64,000 nucleotides of DNA from Coix lacryma-jobi var. lacryma-jobi (GCA_009763385.1 CM019823.1:95863104-95927103), one strand, 5' to 3'. Positions 1-11,247 are shown, counted from the stretch's first letter. Notes: a model not told the origin generated them from the sequence alone. Numbers and translations: made by a program.

Positions 1-513
1 CGCAAGGTCGCCCGCCTGGTACAGAGGCAAGCGACGAAAGCAAGTCGACTGCCGCCCGTGCCGAATCAAAGGATGGTCAGGCCCTTTCGGTCGATCAACA
101 GTTTGCAGGAAGAACCAGCGCAATCGGCGGCAGGCATGGAGAGGCCTAGCATGGCCGACTTTCAGCCCCAAAGAGGGTTCGATCACCCTTTTTGCGGGGG
201 ATGCGGTGCAAGGACAGGACGCGGCGGCCGAGACAGTAGAGGCCGCGGAAGAGGAGCTAGACCCCCGTATTGTGTCATTTGCGACGGCAATTTCGGCCAC
301 ACCACCCGGGATTGCAAATACAGCAAGATGCCGAAAGAGCTAAAAGACAAGGACCAAGCCTCAGCTTCCGGCGAAAGCTCCAAGCACGTTTTCCATAAAT
401 CGCAGAACCCTGCAGCAGGAGCAGTAGCATGCAGCAACTACGCAAGCATGCCTATGCATCCCCCGCAGTACATGCCTCTCCAAAATTTGCATTGGTACAA
501 TCCGGCATATTAG
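1..513 (+). pseudogene. Tat1 gag, C-terminal part with zinc knuckle
   Basis: End of the Gag polyprotein, which packages the element RNA into virus-like particles. The frame is open from the window edge to a TAG at 511-513. A CCHC knuckle lies at about 271-315 (CVICDGNFGHTTRDC, spacing C-X2-C-X5-H-X4-C, the same as in Tat2), preceded by an Arg/Gly-rich stretch typical of a nucleocapsid. After the TAG the same frame stays open into the protease region, so this looks like a single nonsense mutation in a once continuous Gag-Pol frame. The N-terminal Gag lies outside the window. Confidence 0.75.
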
Positions 514-1710
514 GGTTACCAGCTTCCGGTCTTCGCGCCACAATCGGTGGCAGTTTCATCACCCATGCACTATCAGCGTCAGCCAACACCGCCACCTGCG
601 CTTCCGGCTCAAACCCAACCTCAGGGGCAGCAACCACAGCCCGGTTACCAGCAGGGGCAGGAAATGGAAAACGAGACTAGCGCAATCAACAACATCCTCC
701 CGTCAAGAGGCCACATTTTCGCCATCACGGGCGGATCCAACTTGGAGCACGAAAGCAAAAGGGCGAGAAAGGACTATCACCGAAGAGTCCAGACGGTATC
801 ACCAAAGCTTCCACTGAACAGGCCAGCTTGGTCACTAGCGCCGATATGCTTCGACGAGTCAGATTTCAAAGTCCGCGATTACCCGCATTGTGACGCTTTC
901 GTCGCCACGGCCAATGTGGCCGGTTTCACCTTACATAACATTCTGATTGACACCAGAAGCTCAGCAGACATATTATTCGTCAAAGCTTTTGAGGCGATGG
1001 GATTTGACAGGCGCAGTTTGGACCCCGCCGGTAATTCGCTATACGGGTTCGGAGGAAGAAAGATTGAAGCTATCGGCAAAAAGCAAATCCCTTTATCTTT
1101 CACCGAAGGGGAAAAAGTCCGCACTGAAACACTGACATTCGACATAGTAAATATGGATTATCCCTATACCACCATTTTCGGCAGAGGTTTCACCAACAAG
1201 TTTAACGTCGTCATCAAGCAAAGCTACCTGTGCATGAAAATGCCATCCCCTTTCGGCATTATCACTGTACATGGAGATCAGCAAGCCTCTAGAAGAATTG
1301 AGGGAAAACCAACCCTCGGCTACAGCCTTATCAATGAGGTGGCGAACAAAAACGAAATGCAAACAACCACCGAAGAGCACGCTATCGTCAGCCCGTCGGA
1401 ATGCAAGGTTGGGGCAGCCGAAGAAACGGTAAGGATTCCGCTCGTGGCCTCCAGGCCCGAAAGAACTGTGCACATTGGGTCAAGCATGCTGGAAGAAGAA
1501 AGAAACGCTCTGGCATCTTTCCTCGCGAACAACGATGACGTTTTCGCTTGGTCAGCAAACGACTTGCATGGCGTTAGCAGAGATCTCGCCCAGCACAGTT
1601 TGAACGTCGCAAGCGGCGCTAAGCCCAGAAAGCAAAAACTGAGAAAGATGTCAAACGAAAGGGCAGATGCGGCGAAAGCCGAAGTGCAAAGATTACTCGA
1701 TGCGGAGTAA
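514..1710 (+). pseudogene. Tat1 gag-protease linker, aspartic protease and start of RT
   Basis: A Gln/Pro-rich linker (about 547-670), then a retroviral-type aspartic protease and the N-terminal edge of reverse transcriptase. The flap-like YGFGG segment (near 1040) and the DYPYTTIFGRG segment (near 1155) match the same positions in Tat2. The active-site motif reads DTR-SSADILF (codons near 950-975), where Tat2 has DTG-SSADILF, so the invariant glycine of the Asp-Thr-Gly triad is replaced by arginine. The frame ends at 1708-1710 in a TAA where Tat2 continues into RT, consistent with a one-base deletion. Confidence 0.8.
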
Positions 1711-3345
1711 TCGACCAGTCCAGTACCCCGAATGGCTGGCGAACGTTGTCTTGGTGAAAAAGAAGAATGGAAAGTGGCGAATGTGCGTCGATTTCACCGA
1801 CCTCAACAAATGCTGCCCGAAGGATCCGTACCCTTTGCCTCGTATCGACAAGCTCGTCGACATCGCATCCGGTTGTGAAATAATGAGTTTGCTAGATGTT
1901 TTTTAGGTTATCACCAGATATGGCTCCATCCCGACAATGAGGAGAAAACCAGTTTCATCACCCCCAACAGGCACATTTTGCTATCGGCGGATGCCGGAAG
2001 GGCTGCGGAATGCAGGCCCTACATTCTCGCGGATGACTGACAAGGTGTTCGAAAGCCAGAAGCAAAAGAAAAACTTGTTGGCTTACGTTGACGATATAGT
2101 GGTCAAGAGCGACGACAGGAAGATCATCAAGCAGACTTACTCGAGACTTTCGGCAATCCGAAAAAGTGGTTTGAAGCTCAACCCTGACAAGTGCATTTTC
2201 GGCATCAAGAAAGGCAAGCTCCTCGGTTGCCTGGTTTCGGCAAGAGGAATTGAAGCCAATCCCGACAAGATAGTGGCAATCGTCAACATGCAACCGCCCT
2301 CAAGCCGAAAGCAAGTGCAAAAGTTGACAGGACTGGCACCTTTGAACAGATTTATCGCAAGGTCCGCCGAAAAAGGGCTACCTTTCTTCAAACTTTGCGC
2401 AGCTCCGATCCTTTCGATTGGGGAGAAGAGCAGCGGCAGGCTTTCCAGCAGCTTAAGGAGTACCTAACAAAGCTAACCACGCTATCTAAACCATCGCCAG
2501 AAGCGACACTTTTGTTGTATCTCGCAGCATCTCACACCACTGTAAGCGCAGTATTGGTGGAAGAGAGGGAACACGAAAATAAGATGATGCAGTTCCCAAT
2601 CTACTTCATCTCTGAGGCCTTGTCGGGAGCAAACTGATTATTCAGAGCTAGAGAAGATAGCTTATACGGTGGTAATGGCTTCCAGGAAACTAAAGCACTA
2701 CTTTCAATCTCACCACATCATAGTCCTATCGGTTCAGCCATTGGAAGCCCTGTTTCGCAACAACGAGGCTATCGACCGAATTGGCAAGTGGGCGGCGGAG
2801 CTAAACGAATATGTGATCGACTTCCAACATCGATCCGCAATCAAATCGCAGGCGTTGGCAGATTTCATAGCAGACTGGACTCCCGCGGCTTTCGACACAA
2901 CTCTCGAGTTCGAGGAGCCCGTTTGGACCGTAAATTGTGATGGCGCCTGGGGAATGGCTGGAGCCGGAATCTCGGCGATCCTAACCCCGCCAAGAGGACC
3001 GAAGGTCAGATTCCCCGCAAGGTTGCAATTCCTCACAACCAACAACACCGCCGAATATGAAGCCGTGCTGTTGGGATTACGAAAGCTCCGAGCAATCGGA
3101 GCGAGAAGATGCATAGTCAAGTCAGATTCCCAAGTCGTTGTTGGTTACGCCAAAAAGGATTTCACGGCAAGAGAACCAGAGTTAGCCAAGTATCTGGCAG
3201 CAATCAGAAGAATGGTAAGTATTTCGCCGGTTTCACCTTACGTCACATTCCAAGAGCCGAAAACACAGAGGCAGATGAACTGGCCAAAGCCGCAGCACAA
3301 AATCTACCACTACCACCAGACGTGTTCTATCAAGTCCTTTCGGCT
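1711..3345 (+). pseudogene. Tat1 reverse transcriptase and two RNase H domains
   Basis: RT fingers and palm are spread over two frames: 1711-1906 holds the WRMCVDFTDLN segment, and 1937-2467 holds the AYVDDIVV catalytic motif. A stop lies at 1903-1905, where Tat2 reads LLDCFSGYHQ. The first, gypsy-type RNase H follows (LYLAAS to KLKHYFQSHH, about 2515-2720). A second RNase H of the plant Tat type follows it: VNCDGAWG at about 2930, NTAEYEA at about 3045 and KSDSQVVVGY at about 3118, which supplies the acidic D, E and D positions. Frames change near 2400, 2635 and 3210. The protein would copy element RNA into DNA, but this copy is broken. Confidence 0.85.
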
Positions 3346-4615
3346 AAAGCAGTGAAAGAGGAGGAAGATCATCTAAGTTCGGTACACGCTATCGCCAGTG
3401 ATGACTGGAGGTCGCAGATATTTGCTTATCTAGCCGGGACATACGAGCCGGAGTCTAGGAAGGATGCCAAAAGGATGGCCCGCAGAGCGAAAGTTACTCA
3501 ATCATCGGAGAGCAGTTGTTCAAAAATGGGGATAACAGCTCCTCTTCTAAAATGCATAAGCAAACGCGAAGGCATCCAGCTACTCGAAGAAATGCACGCC
3601 GGAATGTGCGGAGCGCACAGAGGGCCTCACGAAATAGCACACAGAGCAATGAGGCAAGGATTTTATTGGCCTTCCGCCGCATCAGACGCCAGAGAGCTGG
3701 TCAATGTTGCAAAGGTTGCCAATTTTCGCCAAAAACCAGAAAGCCCCAGCAAATGAAACCACGCCGATAGTATCGACCTGGCCCTTGCAGAAATGGGCAT
3801 CGACATAGTCCCCTCTACCGGCAGCTCAGGGCAACCTGCGCTTCGTAGCAGTTGCTCTTGAGTATTTCACCAAGTGGGTGGAAGCGAAGGCCCTCGCTAG
3901 CATAACTTCCACCTCCTTAACCAATTCGTCTGGCAAGGATAATTTGTCGTTTCGGTGTTCCTCATTCATCACCTGCGACAATGGAAGCAGTTCGATTGCG
4001 CCGAATTTAGGAGTTTTCTGTGATGAACTCAGCATAAGCTTAACTTCGCCTCAGTAATTACCCGCAGGCAAACGGGCTGTCGAGAGAGCGAATGGCCTAA
4101 TCTTCTCGGCAATTTCGAAAACCTTGTACGACTCGCCGAAAGGCAAGTGGGCCAACACCCTAACAACGGCTGTATGGGGACACAACATCTCACGGTCCAG
4201 AGCTACCGGCTTCACCCCGTTCAGGTTACTTTACGGCGAGGAAGCGGTCACCTCGGAAGAGGTAAAGCTGGGCTCCTTCCGAACCAAAATGGCCCCAACT
4301 ACTCAAGATCAAAGACACCTCGAACTCGACACTATCGAAGAAATAAGACTGCAAGCTGCAGATAATCTCAAGAAGTACCATGCCGAAATGAAGCATCACA
4401 GGGACAAGATGATAGTCCAAAAGGATATCAAGGCTAGAGACATGGTCACCATTCGATAGCCAGACAAACAAGGTAAGTTGCAATCGCAATGGCAAGGCCC
4501 CTTCATCGTGGCAAGCATGGCAGCACCCTGTAATTCGGTTGTTGGAACAAGGGAAGGGCGAGATCAGCCCACACATGGAACGCGAGCAATCTGCGCCGTT
4601 TCTACCTACCCGTAA
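3346..4615 (+). pseudogene. Tat1 integrase, degenerate
   Basis: Remains of the integrase. The HHCC zinc-binding region is visible at about 3540-3730 (GMCGAHRGPHEIAHRAMRQG, then FYWPSA). The core is broken between about 3760 and 4120, where Tat2 has the intact segments around DLVGPLP and VDNGTQF. The last part is open at 4124-4459 (KGKWANTL, then FTPFRLLYGEEAV), followed by the DMVTIR start of the C-terminal DNA-binding part. A TAG stands at 4457-4459. The expected DDE glutamate region is rearranged, so no active enzyme is encoded. No chromodomain is visible, as expected for Tat. Confidence 0.75.
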
Positions 4616-4680
4616 TTATCTTTTTGAACTTTGATGTAAATTTCTTTCCCTCTTTCACCATTTTTGTAATCAAAGGTCGG

Positions 4681-4743
4681 CTGCACTCTTTTTCCCTCGC
4701 CGGGGAATTCCCTTCATCGGGGTGCGAGTTTTTTAACGAGGCA
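4681..4743 (+). other. Conserved stem-loop plus T6 downstream of Tat1 pol
   Basis: Flanks CTGCACTCTTTTTCC on the left and TTTTTTAACGAGGCA on the right are almost identical to Tat2 57458-57505, while the paired segment between them differs in sequence. Here CTCGC (4696-4700) can pair with GCGAG (4724-4728), and the loop holds the palindrome GGGAATTCCC (4703-4712). T6 follows at 4729-4734. Function unknown. It could act in RNA 3'-end formation, packaging or stability. Confidence 0.55.
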
Positions 4744-4925
4744 CCGAATGTAACCGCTACATTGCGAAAGTACGCATAATTCCCCAAAAATATCGCGTGG
4801 CTCGGTAAAAGACGAAGTCAACCAAACATAAGGTTGAGACATTTGTCATTAAATTGTGATGAAAAGAGAATGTCGGGGGGTAGGGCGAAAGAGACCCTTC
4901 ACATCCACCGACAATCTCGAAACCT

Positions 4926-5313
4926 GCGGGCTATGTGAAAACCGACCCCTCCGACAAACGCGAGGGCGGAACGAAAGCCTGCGGGCTATGTAAAAACCGA
5001 CCCTCCGACAAACCGCGAGGGCGGAACGAAAGCCTGCGGGCTATGTGAAAACCGACCCTCCGACAAAACGCGAGGGCGGAACTAAAGCCTGGGGCTATAT
5101 GAAAACCGACCCTCGGCAAAACGCGAGGGCGGAACGAAAGCCTGTGGCTATGTAAAAACCGACCCTCCAACAAAATGAGAGGGCGGAACGAAAGCCTGCG
5201 GGCTATGTAAAAACCGACCCTCCGGCAAAACGAGAGGGCGGAACGAAAGCCCGCGGGCTATGTGAAGACCGACCTTCCGACAAAACGAGATGGCGGAACG
5301 AAGCCAGCAAGCA
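4926..5313. repeat. 55-bp tandem array in Tat1 (about 7 copies)
   Basis: The unit begins GCGGGCTATGTGAAAACCGA and contains ACCCTCCGACAAAACGCGAG. Starts at 4926, 4981 and 5036 give a period of 55, with a few one-base indels later. Copies differ by a few bases each. The unit bears no resemblance to the other array in this element or to the three arrays in Tat2, although all lie between pol and the antisense gene. Confidence 0.9.
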
Positions 5314-5880
5314 AGTCGAGCAGCCCTCGCTAGGCGACAAGGAAAGCTGGCAGGCCCCCGTAGCCGCCAAGAGCATAAAATGCCATACCAACCTTTCACC
5401 TACCAAACGCCCACAAGTACAGCCAAGGTAAGAAGGAGTAATGCAGTCCTCCCGCAACAAGGGTAAGGCAATATAAATAGACACCAGGGTGCAAGCCTCC
5501 CAACCATCCAAAACGCCGAGTCTCCCGCACCTTAGTCCCAGCAGTCGGCTCCTAGCAAAAATGCGAATAAGAAGCATCAGGAGCCACGCTTTCGCTTTGA
5601 TGATTATGTCATCGGCATCGCGTCCACCTAACGTCACCAATCCAGTAACTATAGGCGAGAGTCCCTTTGAGTGGCAATCCCATCTCAAACTACGGCTAGG
5701 AGATGAACCAGGCCGTGCACGCAACCGGATGACAATAAGAGCAATGTCGTAGTTATAGCCGGTTGTAAACCTCCCCTCGGCACTATATAAAGGCACTTTC
5801 ATCAATCGATTTCCCCAATTTCAACAGAACGCTAACACCCGATCTCGCGGCCAACTGGGCCGAGGGGCTCCCAACGAAAC
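5314..5880. other. Tat1 spacer between the two arrays
   Basis: No convincing coding sequence. Two TATA-like motifs on the + strand are visible, AATATAAATA at about 5470 and CTATATAAAGG at about 5783. The second is a good match to a plant TATA box, but nothing open follows it except the tandem array. Confidence 0.4.
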
Positions 5881-5889
5881 ATTCGCCTC

Positions 5890-7115
5890 GAATAGCACCG
5901 CCCCTCGTCTAAGTGTGTGGGGGCGGGTGCGTCTTAGCTACCGGCCGAGGGGCTCGCACCGAAAGCACCCTCGCGCCAATGCGACCGCCCCTTGTCTAAG
6001 TGAGTGGGGGTAGGCGCATCTTAGCTACCAGCCGAGGGGCTCGCACCGAAAGCACCCTCGCGCGAATGCTACCGCCCCTCGCCTAAGTGTGTGGGCGTGG
6101 CGCGTCTCAGCTACCGACCGAGGGGCTCGCAGCGAAAGCGCCCTCGCGCGAATGCTACCACCCCTCGTCTAAGTGAGTGGGGGCGGGCGCGTCTTAGCTA
6201 CCGGCCGAGGGGCTCGCACCGAAAGCACCCTCGCGCGAATGCTACCGCCCCTCGCCTAAGTGTGTGGGGGCGGGCGCGTCTCAGCTACCGACCGAGGGGC
6301 TCACAGCGAAAGCGCCCTCGCGCGAATGCTACCACCCCTCGTCTAAGTGTGGGGGGGGGCGCGTCTCAGCTACCGGCCGAGGGGCTCGCACCGAAAGCAA
6401 CCTCGCGCGAATGCTACCGCCCCTCGCCTAAGTGTGTGGGGGCAGGCGCGTCTCAGCTACTGACCGAGGGGCTCGCAGCGAAAGCGCCCTCGCGCGAATG
6501 CTACCACCCCTCGTCTAAGTGTGTGGGGGCGGGCGCGTCTCAGCTACCGACTGAGGGGCTCGCAACGAAAGCGCCCTCGCGCGAATGCTACCGCCCCTCA
6601 TCTAAGTGTGTGGGGGCGGGCGCGTCTTAGCTACCGGCCGAGGGGCTCGCAATGAAAGCACACTCGCGCGAATAGCACCGCCCCTCGTCTAAGTGAGTGG
6701 GGGCGGGCGCGTCTTAGCTCTCGGCCGAGGGGCTCGCACCGAAAGCAACCTCGCGCGAATGCTACCGCCCCTCGTCTAAGTGAGTGGGGGCGGGCGCGTC
6801 TTAGCTACCGGCCGAGGGGTTCGCACTGAAAGCACCCTCGCGCGAATGCTACCGTCCCTCGCCTAAGTGTGTGGGGGCGGGCGCGTCTCAGCTACCGACC
6901 GAGGGGCTCGCAACGAAAGCGCCCTCGCGTGAATGCTACCGCCCCTCGTCTAAGTGAGTGGGGCGGGCGCGTCTTAGCTACCGGCCGAGGGGCTCGCACC
7001 GAAAGCACCCTCGCGCGAATGCTACCGCCCCTCGCCTAAGTGTGTGGGGGCGGGCGCGTCTCAGCTACCGACCGAGGGGCTCACAACGAAAGCGCCCTGG
7101 CGCGAATGCTACCAC
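5890..7115. repeat. 87-bp tandem array in Tat1 with dimeric order (about 14 copies)
   Basis: CTAAGTG occurs at 5909, 5996 and 6083, a period of 87. Two unit types largely alternate. Type A has GTGTGTGGG, TCAGCTACCGACC and GCGAAAGCGCC. Type B has GTGAGTGGG, TTAGCTACCGGCC and ACCGAAAGCACC. That gives a 174-bp higher-order unit in much of the array. Because 87 is divisible by three, long open frames of a 29-residue repeat appear by chance (for example 6091-6630 on +); I do not regard them as genes. The right end runs into the 3' end of the antisense gene. Confidence 0.9.
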
Positions 7116-8351
7116 TGTGTCCCCCACGCCGAGCCACGCCTTTGCCTTTCGCCTTAGGGTTCCCGGTCTCCCCCTCGCTTTCGTCAACCAAGGGCCTTTC
7201 GGCATACGTAACGCCCATCGCGTCGAAAGCTCGGTTCAGGCGGCGACTTCGGCCAAGATTACCGAGTTGGAACTCGCTCTCCTTTCGCAGATACGGCCCG
7301 CAAATCTTCTTCGCTTCACTTTCGATATACTTCACGTAGTGGTCGTCGTCAGAGTAATTCGCGGGTCTCTCTAGCAGCAGAAGAGGGCCTCGATACCCGT
7401 CCTTGTCAGAAAAACCTTCAAAAGAAGTTACGCTGCAGAGCGGATTCATTCCGATCGCCATCCATTCCTCCACCAGGTCTCGGCTAATTTGGAATCGAGC
7501 AGTGAGCGCGAAAGCGTCTCTGCACCGAATAGCTTCTTCGTCATTCAGCGCAACAGGCGGAAGGTGTCTATCGGGGCACTTCTCCAAAACCGACACGAGT
7601 GGAGAGCCTTTCTTCTCCCCTTTGCTCAGCTCTTCAGCGACAGTTTCATCTGAACAGACGCGATAGTAGAACCAGGAACGCTTCCATTCCGACCACTTGT
7701 TTCGGTAGGTGAGCGAAATGGAGACGCTGCCCCGAGTCTTCCGCGGCACAAAGTTGATGCACCCGATTTCGCTGGGCAGTTTACCTCCCAGGAAGGGGTC
7801 GTCCACTTGCGTCGGCCGGCGGTGAATATCATAGAACCGCACAAAAACATCCGCCCATGGTTTACAACCAAGCATTTTCATAGCTTGTGCGAATACACCA
7901 AGCCTGACGAAAGCGTTCGGTGTCAGCTGATGGAGCTGTATCTCGAACCCCGAAAGGACGTCCAAAATGAACTCTTCAAGTGGAAAATCCAAACCGACGG
8001 CAAATAGTCACGAAACACAACAACTTCATTGGACCGCGGAATCGGCACCTCTTCGTCGCCAGGGACCCGGCAGCTCGCTAGATGGTCTTTCCTCAGAGGA
8101 CCTTTGACAGCCAGAGCTTGCAAACCAGCGGCTGTCACACGCGAAATGCCGAGAAAAAAGCTACAATCCGTCGGCACCAAAATCACGCCGGAGTCTCCGT
8201 CGTCTGACAAGCTCCAACTGTGACTTGGAACCCGCGGAGCCTCCCCGGATCCAACCGAAACATCAGTGCTACTTTCGTGGCGGACGGATTCAGAAGCGCC
8301 AGTACTTGCGCTAGACGAGCTCGAGGTCGACGTCGAGCTGGAAGACGCCAT
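7081..8351 (-). pseudogene. Tat1 antisense gene, 'putative gypsy-type transposon' (Transposase_28-like) protein
   Basis: An extra gene on the strand opposite to gag-pol, as known for Tat elements of grasses. The start ATG at 8349-8351 opens a Ser/Thr-rich N-terminus (MASSSSTSTSS). Then come a region ending in EVVVFRDY and the family hallmark DFPLEEFILDVL with IQLHQLTPNAFVRL, followed by a tryptophan-rich part (WSEWKRSWFYYRV). A one-base deletion near 8008 splits the frame. The C-terminal half seen in Tat2 (coiled coil, acidic end) is missing: the frame runs out in the 87-bp array at 7081, so the array has replaced it. The biochemical function of this family is unknown. A TATA box lies upstream at 8661-8670. 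Confidence 0.75.
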
Positions 8352-8987
8352 CTAACATGGCGCGAAAGAAAAATAAACAAACAATACATGCGAAAGGAAG
8401 AAAGAAAAGGGGGAGGATGGAGACAGAATCAATTAAACTTAAACAAACCAATTCGCAGGACGTAAGCCGAAAAGAGACAGAAACAAGAGAAGAGAACTAC
8501 ACACCTCAATTATCGCCCAACGAATAATCGAAGCAGGCAACCGCAGCTTTCGCCTAAAGCGAATGACGTGAAGCGAATGGCGTGAGGCTTTGCGCGTGAG
8601 AGGCAACGGGTGCGGGGACGCGTCAACAGGCCAGACAGCCTCCCCACCCCGAAGCCCGACGTTTATATACGAGCAGCCAGGACACGGTTTCCGAGGAAAA
8701 ATGAAAAGACGTTTGGGCACGGAGTTCTAAGCGTCGCAAAGGCATCCCGTTATGACACACGGTTTTCGAGGAAGACGAAAATACGCTTGTGACACGACCT
8801 TGAGGGTAACTAAATGACCCGCTCAAAAATATATATATATATATAAAAAAATAAAATAAATAAAATAAAATAAAATAAAAAACTTGGTTTCGAAACGAAA
8901 CAAAGGTTTTTTTGGGCGGGCGTAGGCGCCTAGCGAAAGGACACGGTCGAACTTCGCAAGCTTGCAGACTCGACCGTAAGGGGCTAT
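8352..8987. other. Tat1 region between antisense gene and 3' LTR
   Basis: Holds the presumed leader and promoter of the antisense gene, an A/T simple repeat at about 8826-8882 ((TA)n, then TAAAA-type units), and the purine-rich end before the LTR (AAGGGGCTAT, 8978-8987), which would serve as polypurine tract. No other coding sequence recognised. Confidence 0.55.
8661..8670 (-). promoter_or_regulatory. TATA box of Tat1 antisense gene
   Basis: Reads GTATATAAAC on the - strand, about 310 bases upstream of the antisense ATG at 8351. Tat2 has a TATA box in the equivalent place (63041-63050), which supports a real antisense promoter. Confidence 0.5.
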
Positions 8988-9797
8988 TGTTGGGGCAGCA
9001 CCCAGACCGCAGGCGCCTCCGACACGCAATACCAAAGGATGGCAGAGCTTTCGTGCGAAAGGTACCATTCGCGCGGAAGCAGGCGCCTCTGACCCACAAC
9101 ACCGAACGACGACGGAGCCTTTGTGCGAAAGGTAACATTCGCGCGGAAGCGCGCCTTTCGGCTCGCGGGCCAAGGAAAGGCGGCACCTTCGCGCGAAAGG
9201 AAGCATTCGTGCGGAAGGTAACATTCGCGCGGAAGCGCGCCTTTCGGCCCACGGGCCAGGGAAAGGCGGAGCCTTCGCGCGAAAGGAAGCATTCGCGCGG
9301 AAGCGCGCCTTTCGGCCCGTGGCCCGGAGCAAGACGGAGACTCCATGCAGAAGGGATCATTCGTGCGAAAGGGACCCGACGTCTCCGGCGGGAGATTTCG
9401 TCTCTCATGACTTTGGCTTTTCGTGAGTTTTCGCAGGTCGCCGGAAGCTTGGGTCAAGGGGAGCGGGCCCACCGGTCAGGAAAAAGAGCCGGGGGACGCT
9501 AGGACCGTCAGAGGATGAAGTTACGATGATGCCCCTCGCGCTGGAAGAGGCGGTGTACGGCTACGGAGTAGTTGAGTAGGGCATCATTGTAATCTTAGCA
9601 GAGTGATTAGAAGGGCAATCATGTACTTTCAATTTGACCTGAATTAATATAAAAAGCTCCCGACCTCCCGAGGGAGAGGGGGGAGAACACTGTTCACTTC
9701 AGCCACTTCCCTACTTTCCCGTTCGTTTTCCGCTTTCGCTTCGTGCTTTCGTTCGTGCGACAACCCGCTGTTTCGGGCCCTCGGACCCGAAACAACA
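8988..9797 (+). repeat. Tat1 3' LTR (810 bp)
   Basis: Begins TGTTGGGGCAGCACC directly after a purine tract and ends CGAAACAACA, giving the usual TG...CA ends. A TATA box (TTAATATAAAAAGC) lies at about 9644-9657. The 5' LTR is outside the window. The first half holds CpG-rich repeats. Confidence 0.85.
9046..9375. repeat. CpG-rich degenerate repeats in Tat1 LTR
   Basis: Repeated blocks of the type CATTCGCGCGGAAGCGCGCC, with the near-palindrome CCTTCGCGCGAAAGG (9186-9200 and 9272-9286). Spacing is irregular and copies are diverged. They lie upstream of the LTR TATA box, where enhancer repeats are common. Confidence 0.7.
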
Positions 9798-9806
9798 ATT
9801 GGTAAG

Positions 9807-10022
9807 TGTTGGTATTTCTTAGCGTCGCTACTAAGAACAGAGTTTTAATCTATCCTTGGCAATGGCGCCAGAAATGCTTGTTGGTATTTCTTAGCGTCGC
9901 TACTAAGAACAGAGTTTTAATCTATCCCCGGCAACGGCGCCAGAAATGCTTGTTGGTATTTCTTAGCGTTGCTACTAAGAACAGAGTTTTAATGTATCCC
10001 CGGCAACGGCGCCAGAAATGCT
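9807..10022 (-). repeat. Three 72-bp tandem copies of LTR end plus primer-binding site
   Basis: Units start at 9807, 9879 and 9951, and a diverged continuation starts at 10023. On the - strand each unit reads as an LTR terminus (AAATACCAACA), then AGCATTTC, then TGGCGCCGTTGCCGGGG (first copy diverged), which is complementary to the 3' end of plant tRNA-Asp. The LTR-PBS junction has thus been triplicated inside what is now the LTR end. Confidence 0.75.
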
Positions 10023-11247
10023 TGTCGACACTTCTTAACGCAATCACTAGAAGTAGACTATGAAGCCTAACCCCAGCAACGATGCTAGAAGTGTCTGATT
10101 GGTAAAACTAATGACTATTGGATAATTCCGCAAGCGCACAGAAATTACCGATATAGCACTTCACCCGGGAGTATTCCAAGGTATCGTATTTATTTTATCC
10201 CAAGGGAAGCGATGACTAGAAAGACTAATAAGAAAGAAATCCTATCTTAATATAGCTACAACTATTGTAGAGGGTGATGAACGAAGGGTAAAGGAAGGTG
10301 ATGATTCAGGATAATCAAATGAGATAATTAAAGGATATCTAGAGTAGTATAGCTAGGTGGGAGGACAACGAGTGAGAAAGGTTCCTGTGAAATTCTTAAT
10401 CCACTCCCGTGTTCTAATTAATCAGATAGTAGATACAACTAGGATTGATTACCTTCACCTTGGTTGCCAGGGATAAACGAGAGAGTAAAGCGATAGAAGG
10501 TTGTTCACCTAAGCCAGTACTCAAGTGGATATTTGTCTTACGGACGCCTTACCTTTTAAAAACTAGCCTGAGTTCACGTGAGGGGATCTAGGTAGCCAGG
10601 CAAAATCTGTCACCTTTTGCCCATGCGCCCCTACTGTCCGTGCAAGCCAGCGGCAACCAAAGATAAGTCTTAGCCTAAGCACCACGCTTATGCTAATCCT
10701 TATTACTCTAGCTAATATACGATTAACTAAAGCACCGTTTTACGGGCGATGATAAACAACCAAGATGTTTGTGTAAGGATCAGAATCTAGTACGTAACTA
10801 CTACAAGACTAACTAGAGCACTACAATACTATTGCAAGAATAATATTGCACAAAGGATAACACTTTGAAATGCAGAAGAAGAATATATATTATAAATAAT
10901 TCTGGAAAGAGAAAGATACAAGAGCAATACCAGACTCCCAGAAGACGACTCCGGAGACCCCGAGCTTGCTCGACTCACTCTAACTCCCACACTAGACTAC
11001 ACTACAACTAGAAGGCTAACACTTGTATCTCATATGAAGTGGATCCTCTAATGAACCATGTCTTGAGAGGGTGGATGAAGCCTCTATTTATAGGGGAAGG
11101 TGGAGTAGGGGCTACTCCGCGCCACATCATCGATCCGCGTGCTCCCCATCTCTCATCCCTTGGATCCACCGTCATTGTAACCGCCATGGATGGATGGCCT
11201 TGATTTCTTCACGTGTGAAACATGTGCAACCAACCGACATTGGATGG

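Larger units (their letters stand above)
1..9797 (+). mobile_element. Tat-lineage Ty3/gypsy retrotransposon Tat1 (5' end outside window)
   Basis: Decayed LTR retrotransposon read from late gag to the end of its 3' LTR. Order: gag zinc knuckle, protease, reverse transcriptase, two RNase H domains, integrase, a conserved stem-loop, two tandem arrays, an antisense gene and an 810-bp 3' LTR. A second RNase H plus an antisense gene downstream of pol is typical of the Tat lineage. The 3' LTR ends in ACAACA at 9797. The next bases, ATTGG at 9798-9802, are the presumed target-site duplication, whose partner lies left of the window. The element sits in the RNase H region of copia-1, since copia-1 coding sequence resumes just beyond. 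Every pol domain carries frameshifts or stops, so this copy cannot be autonomous. Confidence 0.9.

Noticed and set aside
4696..4734. Bacterial-type intrinsic terminator (stem plus T-run)
   Set aside because: The DNA is a plant nuclear element, so the shape is reported as a conserved RNA element of unknown role.
5203..5805. 200-codon - strand frame between the Tat1 arrays
   Set aside because: Half of it is the 55-bp array, the rest has no domain and does not resemble the antisense gene of either Tat element.
6091..6630. 179-codon frame in the 87-bp array
   Set aside because: The unit length is a multiple of three, so any stop-free unit gives a long frame.
4926..7115. CRISPR-like repeat array
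   Set aside because: Units are directly adjacent with no unique spacers, and the context is a plant retrotransposon.
9857..10015. tRNA-Asp gene fragments
   Set aside because: Only the 3' terminal bases of the tRNA are matched, in the place and strand of a primer-binding site.
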